From assembly GCF_018691265.1 (NCBI RefSeq), contig NW_024881327.1, positions 26,591,936 through 26,655,935 on the forward strand: 64,000 bases of DNA. The letters are read 5' to 3'. The stretch is from Tyto alba. Its lineage: Eukaryota; Chordata; Aves; Strigiformes; Tytonidae. The notes under the pieces were generated by a model, which was not told the origin of the DNA, did not search any database, and was given only the letters and a program-made list of their open reading frames with translations. The position numbers were made by a program, and so were the translations under genes. Of the stretch, positions 49,281-62,700 are shown piece after piece; the stretch's first letter is position 1, and each line of letters begins with the position of its first letter.

Positions 49281-52200
49281 TCAACTTTGCATCTCTGTAG
49301 CATCTGACAATGACTGAAACATCCAATTCATGGCAGTGCTTTCATGGACCACCTTTGATACTTCATTGACCACAAGTCCATAAGTGACAGACAAAAATCC
49401 TGGTCTAAATCCACATTCCTGCCCCTAGAAAAAAACAACAGGATCTGCACTGTTTCCCAGCTTGGTAAAAATACCCTGTTTGTTAATTGATGATTTCAAG
49501 TAACACTAGTGTGTGTATAAATATTTGTGCTAATACCATTGAGAAGGCTGAGATCTCTCCTTCTAACAGGTAGAACCAGCACATGCATCTGTGAGTCCTC
49601 TGGATACCTCCTGCTGGATTTCTCCATAATTTCAAGAAGCATCATTCTTTATTCCTATGACAGTCATCTTCAAGACAGTCTGCTGCCAAGATTGATGCAT
49701 TTATGAATGAAACAGCAACATGAAATAGTGCATATTTAATGAACTAATCTAGATTACAGATCTCAGGCTTAGAAATGCAGCATTAAGACTCTAGACTTGA
49801 GAAACATTTTATACAGGACACGTTCAGATTACCATGGAGTCCTAGCCTTTAAAGCGTGAGTTAGTTTTTGACTGGGCAGAGAATTATTTTTTCACATCTG
49901 CAGAGCTTCAAGGCAACCAGTTTTGTTCAAGCTTGCTTCTAAAATACTCTTAGGTTGATAACTCTTTTAGAGGAAACTGTAGAAGGGGGTTGTAGTGGAA
50001 ATTTGAATAGAAACTTAACTAAGATGTCCGTTAGCAAATGATTGACAGCATGGAAAGGAATAAAATGCAGCAGCAGTTTCTCAGTGGCAACAAAAACTGA
50101 AGTCATAGTTTTAAAAACTGATGGAACACTGTCATCTGGTGGCAGTTTGAAGAGGGTACAGACTCTGTTTTTTGTTCCACAGGCTTCTTCCTTTTAAAGA
50201 GGTTTATTTTAATAATTGATTAATTTGCTTCAAAATATCTAGAATTTAGGCCAAGGTCTCGATTGTTCACATCATTAAAAAGAAAGCTTGGCACCACAGA
50301 TCCTGCTAGTTAAGCCAGAAACAAGTTACCACAAATTAGAATTTATATGGGAAGCAACGCCTTAATATTTTGGTCCTGTGGACTATCACAAGCTCATGCA
50401 GCAACCCAGCCAAGAGTTCCTACTGGGCACCGAGCAAGTTTGTGCAGAAAGTTCAGAGGAGTATGTGGAAGTGATTAGAAATCTAACAAAATGGAAAATT
50501 CACATGCTACATACAGGTGGTATTTTACTTAAACTGCTGAGCAAGCATCTGTCTTAAAAATTCAATTGGTAAGCATGGCTGGGAGAACTCATATAAATGT
50601 TTTTAACCATGAAAAGACAGTTCAGCCATTTAGGTTTTCTAACAGTAGGGAAACACCATTGTTGGAAATATTTTTGGTTTCTAATTTCAGAGAATTATGT
50701 CAAAGGGAAATCAGTAAGTCTCAGTTAAGGTCTCAGTGGAGAAGTTGAAGATCAAGCATGTGTCTGAATACCTGTTATTGAGAGAAACCCTAGGGCTGTA
50801 CCATGACCCACATCACAGCCTGAAAGAACAATATGTGAGCCTGACAAAGTCAGTTTTAGGTCCATAATTTAGACAGAAATTTATATGGAGTCTTACATAT
50901 ACGTTCTCATCAGTAACAGGTTGTTACCAGGAACTCCTGATCCTGACTACTTCAGACTCAGAAAGGGGTTCAGCCTCTCTTAAATCTCTCTCAGGCTGCC
51001 ACTGTCCCATGTGCACACTACTTGGGGACCTGCCAGCAGGCCATTTTGGGAACAAGTAGTTTACTGCCCTCTGGGCCACTACTAAAGCTCCAGTACATAA
51101 GACTCTAGCAAGCTGCAGGACTGACTGATGCCTTTTATTATGTTTACTCTAGGGACTCAGCAAGCGATAACAAGTAATAAGACAGAGCAAGAGATACTGG
51201 CTGTCAGTGAAGAATCCGGAGTGATGCGAGTGCTCTGGATGCATCACAAGAACAAAGCATGCTTGAAGCTCTGACACAATACAAATGAAGGTAAACTCAA
51301 CTGTAAATGGGAAAAAAAACACACATATTTAAGAGCTCCTCTGCATACTCAGAACAGCATAGAAACAAGAAGTGCAATAAACAGAGCCAGACACTCAGCT
51401 GTGCTGATCAGGGAGATGGAAGAGGACCAGGTAGCTCCAAGCCAGCCAATTCTGTAATGTAAAACCACTTGAGGACTTAAAGGAATGATACACTATTACC
51501 TGCATATTTATTAAAACAGGCTTCAGTTCTAAGCATTTGTAGTTCTTTCTCCCCACAACAGAATGGATAGGAAAAACAATTGTGGTGAACTAAACCAAGT
51601 GTCAAAGGGTAAGTCTCTAGATTTTTATTGTGGTAGGACAAATGTTGAGATTCTTATTTGGTTTCTATTCATGCGAACTTTTACTGGCTGAAATTAGAAA
51701 TTTGTGGGACAGATGGAAAGAGAACTAGATAATTTAGCCCAACGCTTGTATTTTAAATTTCTGGCCTTGACCATATACACAGGATGGTTTGCTGACAACT
51801 AAACCCCCTTTGGTAGAATTAGGTAGTTATCATTAATGGTCTGGTCACAGCAAGGGCATGGGAGGAGGGAGAATTATGTAGTTTATCATTTGTTACTGCC
51901 CTCTGGCAGGACAACCTCATTTTTCACTGCCAAGAATAGCTTTAAGAATTTATATTTAACTTTCCCTGTTAATGATGAAGCTGGTAAAGTTTCAAATTGA
52001 GGTTAATTATACAGGATACAGCTCAGTTCTTATGCATGACGTTTGGTCAGAACTTCAAGACTGAATGCAGTCTTGTTCTGTTAGAAGTTATTATTTGCTC
52101 TTTGTTTAAGCACAGGATTCCTTCCTTGTCTTTGCAGTGAAGCTGTTGAGGCTGCCTATAAATTAAATTCACCAGTCTAGAGGAAGCACCAGCAGCTTAA

Positions 52201-55200
52201 CAACTACATCACACTCAAAATATAGAAGACAAAATTAAATTATAGATGAATTGCTGTCAAAAATAACAGTAGTACTCATCATTTTAAGCTTATAGGAAAG
52301 GATTCAGGACACTTGAATAACAGTTACGACAGGATGGATTTTGGTTACCTCTCTTGATATCCTAAATGACAGTCTTGTCTGTCTAAAAATTACTGCACAG
52401 TTGTGGAGGTGACTGGCTTAGAGAAAGAGACATTTGTCTTCTGCTTAAAACTCCTTGCAAATGAGTCCAAGGCAGACAGACACCCGAGCAGCACTTCCCC
52501 ACATTCTGATGATCAGGGTACCCCGCTGGCATGGGAGACAGATTTAATTTACTTTGCGGTGAGCTAAAGCTGGAAACCAGTGCTCTGACCAATACACACC
52601 AGAGACAAGCAATAGCCTCACTAGCAGCACATGGACTGGCTCTCATCAGGACAGACATGTGCAGTATTTTACAGTTCCCCACATTGTAAACTGAGAGCTA
52701 GATCTCTTCCTCAGAAGAGCCAGAGCATCCTCAGGAGGTGTCTCAAGTCTGCACGCTGCCGGGGGAGCGGTAGGCAGATACCTCTGTAGATCCTTACCAG
52801 AAGGCACCATGAGTCTGAGCAAGAACTTCCCCACCAGCTAAGAGGAGGGGGCTAACTCATTCCTGTCCCCCACTTCAGCCCTAATAGTTAAAGTTGATGA
52901 AGTAGTGTAAATGTTAAGGACCAAAGCCAGGCAGATCAGATTTCCTCCATTTCCTCGTTTATTGCTCTAAGCCAGGTTTGAAATAAACAGTATCCTTTTT
53001 ATTGTTATTTCAGTCTCACTGGCACTGAGTAGTCTGCAGGCAGAAGGAGGGAAAAGCAGAGAGAAGGGAGAAACAAAGTCTGTAGTTGTAACACACTGGT
53101 CCTTTCCCTTTAATGTTACCATATTACTCAGTCCTGTTTATCTGCCTGCAGTTTGCCCCAGGCTCCTAGAGCTTTCCAGCACTGTTTTGAATAACGGCTT
53201 TACAGTAGGAACTGCAAGTTCATTAAAGCCAAGGGTCATTTGTTATTCCTTGGGGAAAGAATATGTTCAAACTACAAAGTTATTGTCTCCTGTCCTTGAC
53301 CTGAAGGATCCCTAAGGATCTGCAAGAGACAGGAGGGGGAACTGACCCCCCCAATCCCTGCACTAGCCACACTGCAGGGAAGCAGCTCCCTGTACATCTA
53401 AGGGCTTTTAAGAGAGGAACAGCAAGTCAGCTGCACCCAGCTATTTCCCTCTGTCAAGCATTTCACTGCCTTCACTCAGTGCCTTTGACAACTTCACGTG
53501 CCCACTAGCAGCACTGTTAAGCAGAGGCAGGCTAAAATTTGAATAAACACCCCCAGGGGAGGCTTATCTGTGCCTGCCAAAGCCTTGGACTCCCCTACCA
53601 CTTTTCTAAGCATCTGACCAGCTAGGGATCTGGGACTACATATGAGCAGTTGAAGGAAGGCCTTGCGAAGGTACATGGAGAGGAAGGAACACAGTATGAA
53701 TGCTTCATGTTGCCTCTTTACGTTTAACCCTTGAATCTTGAGCAGGATTGACAGAGGAAAACAGCTTCCTGCAGGTAAGTGAAGTTAGAAAGTGAGAGTT
53801 GGTGAGAAGAGATAAATCAAAGATGAAGGAAGAAGAATAGAAAAATCAGATTCCTGTTCCCAGACAGATGGAAACGGAAAAAGATATACCCAACAGATAG
53901 CTGTCTTTCGGATAGTGATGTGAAAATTATTAAATTACAAGAGCATCAGGTGAAAAGAACACAGTATTGACTGCCACAGACAATGGTGATCTCAGCAACC
54001 AGTCTGTAAACACAGGGATGGAAAAACTCAGGAATATTCCAAAAGTGATCTCAGCCTACTAGCCACATCAGGAACTGTAAACAAGGACATGTTGACAGAT
54101 CCTGTTACTTGTCCAAAACGTGCAAGGTCACTACACGTGCAATTGCTATTCCTGAAGACAAACTGGTAGACCAGTATTTGATAGAAAATACGCAGGAGAT
54201 TGAATGATATTTAAGGGAACCTACCTTGTCTGTAACAAGGGCAATAGGCTGGTAAAAGTCAGGAATTTGTTCACAGCCACATCCCAAACACAGATAAGGT
54301 GTCAGGTAACTTAAGGAAAGCATACGAATATGTACATAAATTGGATGGAGGTTGGGAGCATGAGTGTTTTGTTTTTAAAGAAACCCTTCAAGTGAAGGAA
54401 AAACAAAGACAAAGTTGTGATATACAGAAGAAAATCACATGAAAGATAATTCATACATGAGACAGGCAATTGTTCTGCAAGCAAATTTTCTTGCCTCTGG
54501 AAAGGAAATACAGTGAATAAGAATGATATTTTATATGTCCATAGTATTGATGTTAGTACAGTCAAGAAAAAAAATGGTGTTTATAAAACTTGAGAAAGAA
54601 GCCACTGTATATTTGATGACAGACTAAAAGTCTATGTGAATGTCAAGCAAATAACAGACCTAGCAGATGTGCTAGGTTAGAGAGACTTCTTTGGTTTAAA
54701 TTACAAGCAAGAACAAGAAAAATATAAAGACACTAAAATTCAAGTCAGCATAGACAGCACAGAAATTAATACTTTCAGGTTAAGCACACGAGTTAGTGAC
54801 ATTGAACCGAGGTCAAAACAAGCCCCACGAGATATGAGGAAAAAAGAATAGGCACAACCTCAAAAGCTGCTGAAAGTTATCTTAGAAAATAACATAGCAT
54901 AGTAAATAAAATAGCACAGTAAAAGACAGGTGTATTCAGAAGCTAAGTGAGTTACCACCAGGACATCAGCTGCTTGTTGGGAAACAGGATATATAGATTT
55001 TGCTACATACCCATTTGTGCACAGAGATTGCATGCAGTCTCCACGTACTTTCATCAAATTGATAATATGCCCAGAGCCAGAATCATCACTACTTTATGGT
55101 GATTTCTTATTTGTATTTTTTGAAGTAGGGGTAACTGTGTATGATGCACCTATGAAGCCCACAATATTAAATACTATTTTAATACATACAAGAAGGCGTC

Positions 55201-55648
55201 AGCATCTCTTGGGACTGTAAACATCACAGCCTAAACAACCAATCTTAACTCTTGGCCCTCTCTTTTTTCAGAAAAACTTACTGTAAGGTAGTTGAATAGA
55301 AGTCATGTGTCAGTTATGAAAGCCATATTAGTAAAATAAAATTGACACTATGCAGAGGTTATCTTCCTTCTTAACTGTATTATAACTCCTCACAAACAAT
55401 GTAATTGTTGTCATTGCAGCTAATTTAACAGCAGCTTTTGCCTTTCAGAAAGCTGAAGCTTTTTCTTCTCCAAGTTAAGGTTTTATTTGATTTTTCTTGC
55501 ACATTTAAACCATTTAAGCAGTATAACTTTCTTTGATCACATAGAGCTTTTTACATCAAAGGGAAAAAATGCAATCATTTTTGCCAAGACTATACACCCT
55601 AGCTGCTCCCCATACATTGGGGTTTACTTTCCTCCAACTGAGGAGAAT

Positions 55649-55670
55649 TTATATATATATAAATATATAT
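55649..55670. repeat. (TA)n microsatellite
   Basis: TTATATATATATAAATATAT; short AT dinucleotide tract. Confidence 0.9.
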
Positions 55671-55779
55671 GTAGTCTGTAAAAAGATTCGCACAACTTTT
55701 CAACTGCAAGAGTACTGATTTCTCCTTAGAGACTGGCTAGCTGGGCTTCATATTTGTCACCCAAGACAGCACTTCCATC

Positions 55780-55821
55780 AACCCAAGTGTAGGTATATAC
55801 CACATCTTAAACACTTGGGTT
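55780..55821. other. Inverted repeat with 11-bp perfect arms
   Basis: AACCCAAGTGT (55780-55790) and ACACTTGGGTT (55811-55821) with a 20-nt AT-rich loop. No T-tract follows. It lies about 80 bp from the CR1 at 55903 and is not part of it. Confidence 0.6.
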
Positions 55822-55902
55822 CATCGTTCAAAATTCTGTCAAAGTAACCAGATGAAATTGACTCAGAGGTGTTACTGATGTTAGAATAAAACACAGGGTG
55901 AC

Positions 55903-56480
55903 CACATGATAGCTCTAGTTGGAAGGGACCACAGGAGGTCTACTAGTCCAAGCTTCTCCTCAAGCAGAGCCAGCTGTGAGATCAGAGCAGACTGCTGAGG
56001 GTTTGATCCAGTCAGGTCTTCAAAACCTCGAAGGGTGGAGGTTGCACATTCCAGTCCTCATAGGGTTCCTTATATCCTTTCAGATAGCCTCCCCACAGGT
56101 ACCACGGGGCTGCATTTGGCTCCCTCAACCTCTTTCCTCCAGGCTGAAAAAGCCCTAAGCTGCCAGTTTCTTCTCAGAGGGCAAATGTTTCTGCATGACC
56201 AGCTTGGTGCCTCTGCCCTGGACTTGTTCCAGTTAGTAATGTCTTTTCTGTATTGACTGGGGAGATAGAGGGAGAAACAAACCTAGATGCAGTATCCCAA
56301 ATTAATCAAACAAATGCTGAACAGGGGGAATAATCACTTTCCAGGATCAAGTTACACTGCTGTTAATGTAGCCCAGCATGCTGCTGCCAGTACACGTTAC
56401 CACTCATGCCCAGATGGCTCCCCAGTCAGTCAGTACCCCCAGCTTGTATCATTGCAATGGTTTATTCCTTTCCAAGCTTA
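55903..56480 (-). mobile_element. Older CR1 LINE 3' end, minus strand
   Basis: Plus-strand text reads ATAGCTCTAGTTGGAAGGGA, CCACAGGAGGTCTACTAGTCC and CAAGCAGAGCCAGCTGTGA, the reverse complement of a CR1 3' UTR. It continues into sequence matching the antisense of ORF2's C-terminal region (CAACCTCTTTCCTCCAGGCT, GCCTCTGCCCTGGACTTGTTCC). It is more diverged than the copies at 44158 and 47350 and differs from them in its 3' UTR, so it is an older subfamily. The far boundary is approximate. Confidence 0.75.
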
Positions 56481-56890
56481 TTCCTTGGTTTTGTCATTTA
56501 ATTTATTATAACTCAGCCTTTGCCTACCTAGAAGGCTTAAAAAAACCCAAACCCACCTATTAATTGTTCCAGCTAGAGTACTCACTACTGTTGCTTGCAT
56601 AAGAGTTAGTTTCATATGTGTAGCCTTCCTTCTGAAAAATAACCATTTATGCAAGAATTCCAGCGACTGTAGATTCAAAACAGAGTATGTACTTCAGTGG
56701 AAATTCTCCTGCTTCAGGCAGACACCCAGCTGCATCCAGAGCAGCTTTAGTAAGAAGTGGTTCCACCCCTTTGGCCAAAGTGAAAACTGAAGCTGTTTAA
56801 ATATCCATTGCCCTCAGAAATGATAAGCAGGAGTGCAGTATCTCTTGAGTTTTATACCCCAAGAGACCACACATTCAGAGTGGCAAGGGA

Positions 56891-56922
56891 TTTTTTTTTT
56901 TGGGGGGGGGGGGGAAGGGGGG
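56891..56922. repeat. T11/G-run low-complexity tract
   Basis: T11 followed by G12, AA and G6. G-runs are quadruplex-compatible on the plus strand. Confidence 0.9.
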
Positions 56923-59633
56923 CCTCCTTCATTCCATATTAACCATAGCATATTGTATCCAGTCCTAAGTACCTCTCAACATCTTGTCTTAGAGAGCTAC
57001 CAGATGGCCTGTAGCACTTTAGCTGTGTGGGCAGGTTGTCCATAACCCTCTAAGCCACAGGGGGCCCTCAATGATCTATCCCTTACACACTGAGATACCA
57101 TGTGAAACCACTTGTTTTTCTTTGTCACAAATAGATTGCTCCAGATAATCTTAAATAAAATTCCTTTTTAGAGTTTCTATTAAATGAGGGTACTAGGTTC
57201 CCTATTTGTCACTTTTCTAGAAGGAAGAAGCCTATGACCTGATTTGGGAATGACTCCTCACTGTTGTTACTGCAAGGCCATTGAACTCATAGCTGAATGG
57301 CTTCTCCTCACCCTGCCCTTATTTAGGGGCAAAAGTTAGTCTCAAAAGACCCTAGATAGCTAAAAATTAGGTTTGTAGTCTGACTTAACCTGCTGCTCCT
57401 GGAATGCCTTGTATTAAGGATGCTGGGGTCTATATCACAAAAGTATGCCTGAGCCAGGGGGATTCCCAGTAGGAGCTGTGTCTCTGCATCTTACTGTCAG
57501 TGGGGAGGCTGTTGGAAAACAGTCTGCTCGCTCCAGGGAACTTTTCCTCCCGCAGTAACAAAAGTGCACAGTCCTTGACCAATGGTGGGATTTCACAGAC
57601 AAGAGTGTTAGTGACTCCTCACACAGGGCAGCCACATGTTAACACTTAAGCTGCATCTGAAACCCAAATAAGTTTATGTGTTGGCTACATACAAAGGCAG
57701 CTGCAATCATCAATATAAACAAGCTTTCAAACAACAAAGTAATTAATGATTAAATGTCTTTAAGTAAGCAGTCCACAAGGCACCGGATAGAAAGAGCAGG
57801 CAGAAAGGGGTATCCTAATGCACTTTGTCATTTTTGATCTCTGGATACTGATCGAGCAGCAGAGATTCTGGCTCACTATATTTAGATCTCAGACACATGA
57901 TGCTTAAGCTGCCATATGCCATGACTAGGGTTGGGAACTTCCAGAAATAGTTTCTAAGTACAAAGGATATGTGCATTTAATCAGTTCCTCAACATCTGTT
58001 TCATAACATTGCATAACTTATCTTTGTGGTTCATCAGTTTAGTTTCTCCTCTTTGCAGCAATTGATCAACCAAGACATTGACAAGTTAATAACCTTGTTT
58101 TCTTACTATACCCTGTTTGGAGTTCTTTGTTTTGACTCTTGTGACTAAGCAAATGAATACTATGATTCTGCTCTGCCTCAGGAAAGTTAACCGAGATATG
58201 TAATTTCAGCTTTTGATGAGATTTGTACAAGATGTTTGCAGGAGTCCAAGAAGTCTGCAGCAAAATTAATTTTTATTAAGTTAGTCACATTACAATTTAT
58301 CCTTCCAAATACTTAGAATTAAAGTGCCCCTCATTTGCTTACAAAGGTCACATCCTATGATGAGATCCAGCAGCTCTTCACAGATATCAGAACCATGCCC
58401 CAGCCAGAAGCCACAGAGAAGGCAGGAGTGGAAAGGGACTAAGCAGACATCTCCCAGGCAGACAGCTTGAAGAGAACCAGTCCCCAGGGAACCAGAGCTC
58501 ACTTACAGATGCTTGCAGCTTAAGAAATATTACCTTGTCTTTTGCAAAGCCAAGACTAATCCCAGAATTTAACGAGGGAAGAAGTAACAAAAGCCATACT
58601 GTCAGAAGATCAACTATTTCATAGAATATAATCACTTCAGCACTATTAAGCAGTAACAAGTAGTTGAGAAGGCTGTTTTGGATTAAATTTGCATGGCATG
58701 CTTATTAACATAATTAGTCACAAGATCTCCATGGGACCTGCATGCAGTTTGACATCCCATCTGAATGTCATTGGCTGTACAGACAAGGAGACAGCCTTGT
58801 CAGACTGACATATGACCACCCCTTCTCTCTGCCAGTGTCTGCTGAGATTAGAGACAAAACACAAGATTAAGATTTACTTGCCAGCAAAGCCCCACAAGAT
58901 GTTTCCTGTCATCTCAAAGTATGACTGACTCTTAGGAAGAAGAAGCAGCACAGTAGTTGCAGACCAGTATTAAAGCAGGTCCAGTACACAGTCCAGCTAG
59001 ATACCCCCAAGACCAGCTTCGGCACTAGGTATATCTCAAACCCTCCTCTCCTCTTTCTTGCCTCTCCACCACACCCTCTTCCCTCCATATCCCCAGAAGA
59101 GAACCCCAAGTATAAAACCTTTGCAGGTTTGCAATGTGGAGTCTAGCATATTGCTTTGGATATAGTGTCAAGAGTGCTCTTGTGCACTTTTAGGTCACTT
59201 AACTGAGGGTCACAAAAAGAATATCTGTGAATAAAAGCACAAGATGGCATTTCAGTCAACTTAAGGATGGAAGTTTTTAAAAAAAAGCATACGTTGCTTA
59301 ATTTAGCTGCAGAATTTGTGGCCAAAAAGTTAGCAAAAAAAAAAATATCAAAAAACTGGATATTTATATGAATAACCAGAACTTTTAGTTACAGCCATTA
59401 AATATTTTAAACTATTACATTCTCCTTTTCATGATTTAAGCTAAATCAGAAGACAAAAATGGGATTTAATAATGCACATTAGTATTTCATACACCTTCCT
59501 GTAAATCATTTGTACTGGCTAGATCCAGGGATGAGTTGTCAAATACAGACTTTTGGTATCATTAGCTCAGGCCGTGGGAATATCGTATTTTCTATACATC
59601 AGAGCATATGTACAATGTAGAAGGTAAAGGTGT

Positions 59634-59755
59634 TCATTATTATAATTTTACAGAGAAAATAAATGCATAGAAGTGAAAGGACTGCTCAGCTTCATACAGA
59701 TATGAGGGACAGAGGAGTTAATTTTCAAAACTCTACCCTAACCATTTCTTAAAAG
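59634..59755 (-). repeat. MIR-like ancient SINE relic
   Basis: Plus-strand ATTATTATAATTTTACAGAG followed by an AATGCATAGAAGTGAAAGGA block, CATACAGATATGAGGGACAG and ACTCTACCCTAACC. These follow the order of the reverse-complement MIR consensus (TTTTACAGATG, AGAGGTTAAGTGACTT, ACACAGCTAGTAAG...GCAGAG, then GACTC...). Highly diverged. Confidence 0.5.
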
Positions 59756-62700
59756 CAATTCAGAAGCACAGTGCTGTGATACACTTTCATACAGAAAACG
59801 ATTGGGATGACAGGGTCTATTTCCAGCCTTGTTTATGTGTAGCTTGTGTTGAAGTCAGACTTCTGTAGATGCCCCTAAATAGGGCCACATTTCAGTGTAT
59901 CCTGCTACACACAGAGTAAACTATCCTTATTCCTTAAACCCCTCGTTTACTTTTTCTTCCTGTTACCTTCTAATATCAAATACAGCTCCTTATTAACTAT
60001 GCCATGATATGACTACTTAACATTTCTACCTATCTTGTCCTTTCAAAGGGAAAGGTATTGAGAAAATACACTGTGCATGTGTTCCAAACATCCCTGCTCT
60101 TAATATTTTCTAAAGTTACCTGCAATTGCAGAGAATATCACATGAATCTTTCCTACCTACACATTGGAAGAGCAGCAGCAGGACTTTATGGTATCCTGAC
60201 AGAGTTGTTTAGGCTTTTCCAGCTTGTCAAAATATCACAGCTCGCTTTGACAATCCTGCCCTAAACACCTCATCTGAAGTATTTGATTCTTGTAATTCTG
60301 ATGAGAATGATCTGGATCTCAGTTCAGCTGGTCCCTCTGCACCAATACTAGATTACAACTGTGGCACAATGCAGTAAGCACATCTGTTATTTAGGATCAA
60401 ACAGGGTCCAGGTGTGGTTAGAGGTGATTGTGGAACAGTTGCTAATCAAACTTCACTAACAGAGGCTTTATTCCTCCAAAGTATTATGCAGACTTGATCC
60501 ACTAGTTACAGTTCAAAACTCAAAGCCTTGGGCTCGTGAGAAATTATGAGCCAACTTGAGGAAGTATGTTGTTACTAGATAAACAATAATATCTTGCCTA
60601 GCAGCATCCAGAAATATTCCTGTTGCCAGTTGTATGCAACTCTAAGAAGAATGAGAACTTAAAGGAGCAATACATACTAAAGAACATGATGGTCAGAACA
60701 TAATATTGCTATTGACAATAGGAAGGAGGATAAACTAACACACAGCTCTTAAAGACCAAGGAGAGGGGTGAATGTACCATACAGTGCTTTGAAGCCAGCT
60801 TCAGAAAGGGATGACAGTTGGCAAACTACAAGTCAGTTTATGGCTTGTTCAGAAGGTGTAAATCATTTTTATCTCACCTTTTATAGCTTCCAAGGAGCTA
60901 CAGCTGGTTCTTGAAGCCTTCAAACTGATCCAGTCCCTGAGAATTGAAGTTATTCAAAGTTAAGGTGTATGGATTCAAAGCTTTGATTTCATCTGGCTCA
61001 GATCAGCTGTAGTAGTACAGGTTTAATTACCATGTGAGTTCCTAAGGGAAATAAGGCCCTTTATAGTTCTTATTTCACTGAAAACTGCATGCCAGATGCT
61101 ATGGAAATCTGTACGATCTGTTCCAAAAATAGGAAGATAGAATAATAATTATTACAACAGAAGCCCCAATGGAATCCTGGAGTTTTCTGCTTTTTTATGA
61201 TTTCAAAAAAGATTAGGTATGCACACTCAGTTTCATAAAACTAGTTACCTTTCACCAATCTTAAATTTTCTTTAAGGACTAAGGTTTTGCTAAGGGCCTG
61301 TATGTCCCTTCTCATACAACCAAGTGCGGAGCCAGACAACTATGCAGAGCATACACAAGTTCTCAGGACACCCTCCTGAGGATCAAAGGCAGATCAATCT
61401 GGTCCTGTGTCAGATTGTCAGTTGGCTCTATACTTCCACTTTGACTTGTAAGAGACACTGCATATAGCACAGAATTACCCCCAGGTCTCATGAGCAAGCC
61501 ATACCATCTTGTTCATTATCTCAGGGCTCACAGACCCTAAGTGAACAGGGCACTAGCAGGCTGCTTTGCCTTCTTTGAGAAGATGAAGAGGCAGAAGTCT
61601 CATCCCACCATAGGAAGGAATCTACACAACACTCCAGTATTGATTCTGCCATAGCCAGAGGACACATCTGTCACAGTGTGTCTATATACATCATTTCTTA
61701 CATTACTTAAAGGTCTATAAGGCCCTGATGAGGTTGGTCCTAAAATAGTTTCCTGCCTGCCCTTGATAATCTATTGCCAAAATAAACACCCCAATGAAAC
61801 AGTAAGGACAAGGCAAATAGCTTGTAACTCTATTATACAATATGTGGCTGTATGGAGTGTAAAAGTAATTTGGAAAAAAAAAAAGACTGAGATAGAGTCT
61901 TTATCTTCCACTTCTATTATATAAAAATCCTCTGGAGTAATTTAATGTAAGCATATTAATTTGGTTCAGAACAGTGAAGTATGTTGCCTAAAGTGTACAA
62001 TTTAAGAAAGCAGAATGTTATAGCGTATACTGAAGCTGCCCTTGGTATGATTTTTGTTTGTTTCTAGGCCAAAATCTATGCATACAGAGAAGTTCTTACA
62101 CTAACAGAGGAAGTAGTACAGTCTGTACAGACAAAACACCCAGTTGAGCTACACGCTGTTGGGGCCAAGAGAAATTGCTGATCCTTAAATTCTTATGTAT
62201 TCTCCCTGCCTAGGGAAATTCACAGTACAAACATCCATAGCAATATAACACACTGCCATCTTGAAGAAAGCTGCTCATCAATGAAGCATAGGAGCTTGAT
62301 AGCATTCAGACTGAAACATCCTAAGACAGACATCTCAAGATAGGTATTTTGTCAAATGTCCTTAAACAATTCCAAAGGGCTTTTAGTATACAAGCACATC
62401 TAATTAATGTTAAGTATAACTTGGGTGCCACCTCAATCCAATCCAGACTTGCATGCTCCAGTTCACTTCTGGTGAAGTGGGAAGCAGATGCTCTAATAGC
62501 TTCAGAAGAGATCACTTGCATAGGATCCTGTACCCCAACACTGTAATTTCAACTTCTCCCTCATTTACCCAGCACCAGAAGCTACTACCAGAAAAGGGGA
62601 GATGTTGCTCTCTACCAGCAGAAGACCCCTGTCTGGTGTCAGAGGGTTCCCCCAAGTATGGATCTGTGTAGGCAATGACAACACTTCCTGCAGTTTCCAA

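Larger units (their letters stand above)
47926..55902. other. Unique AT-rich DNA, possible conserved non-coding sequence
   Basis: No exon recognised. About 48200-49300 is repeat-free and AT-rich, with many homeodomain-type cores. Further on are ordinary unique sequence and a (TA)n tract at 55649-55670. A hairpin with 11-bp arms lies at 55780-55821. Open frames are at most about 100 codons and show no family motifs. Confidence 0.45.
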
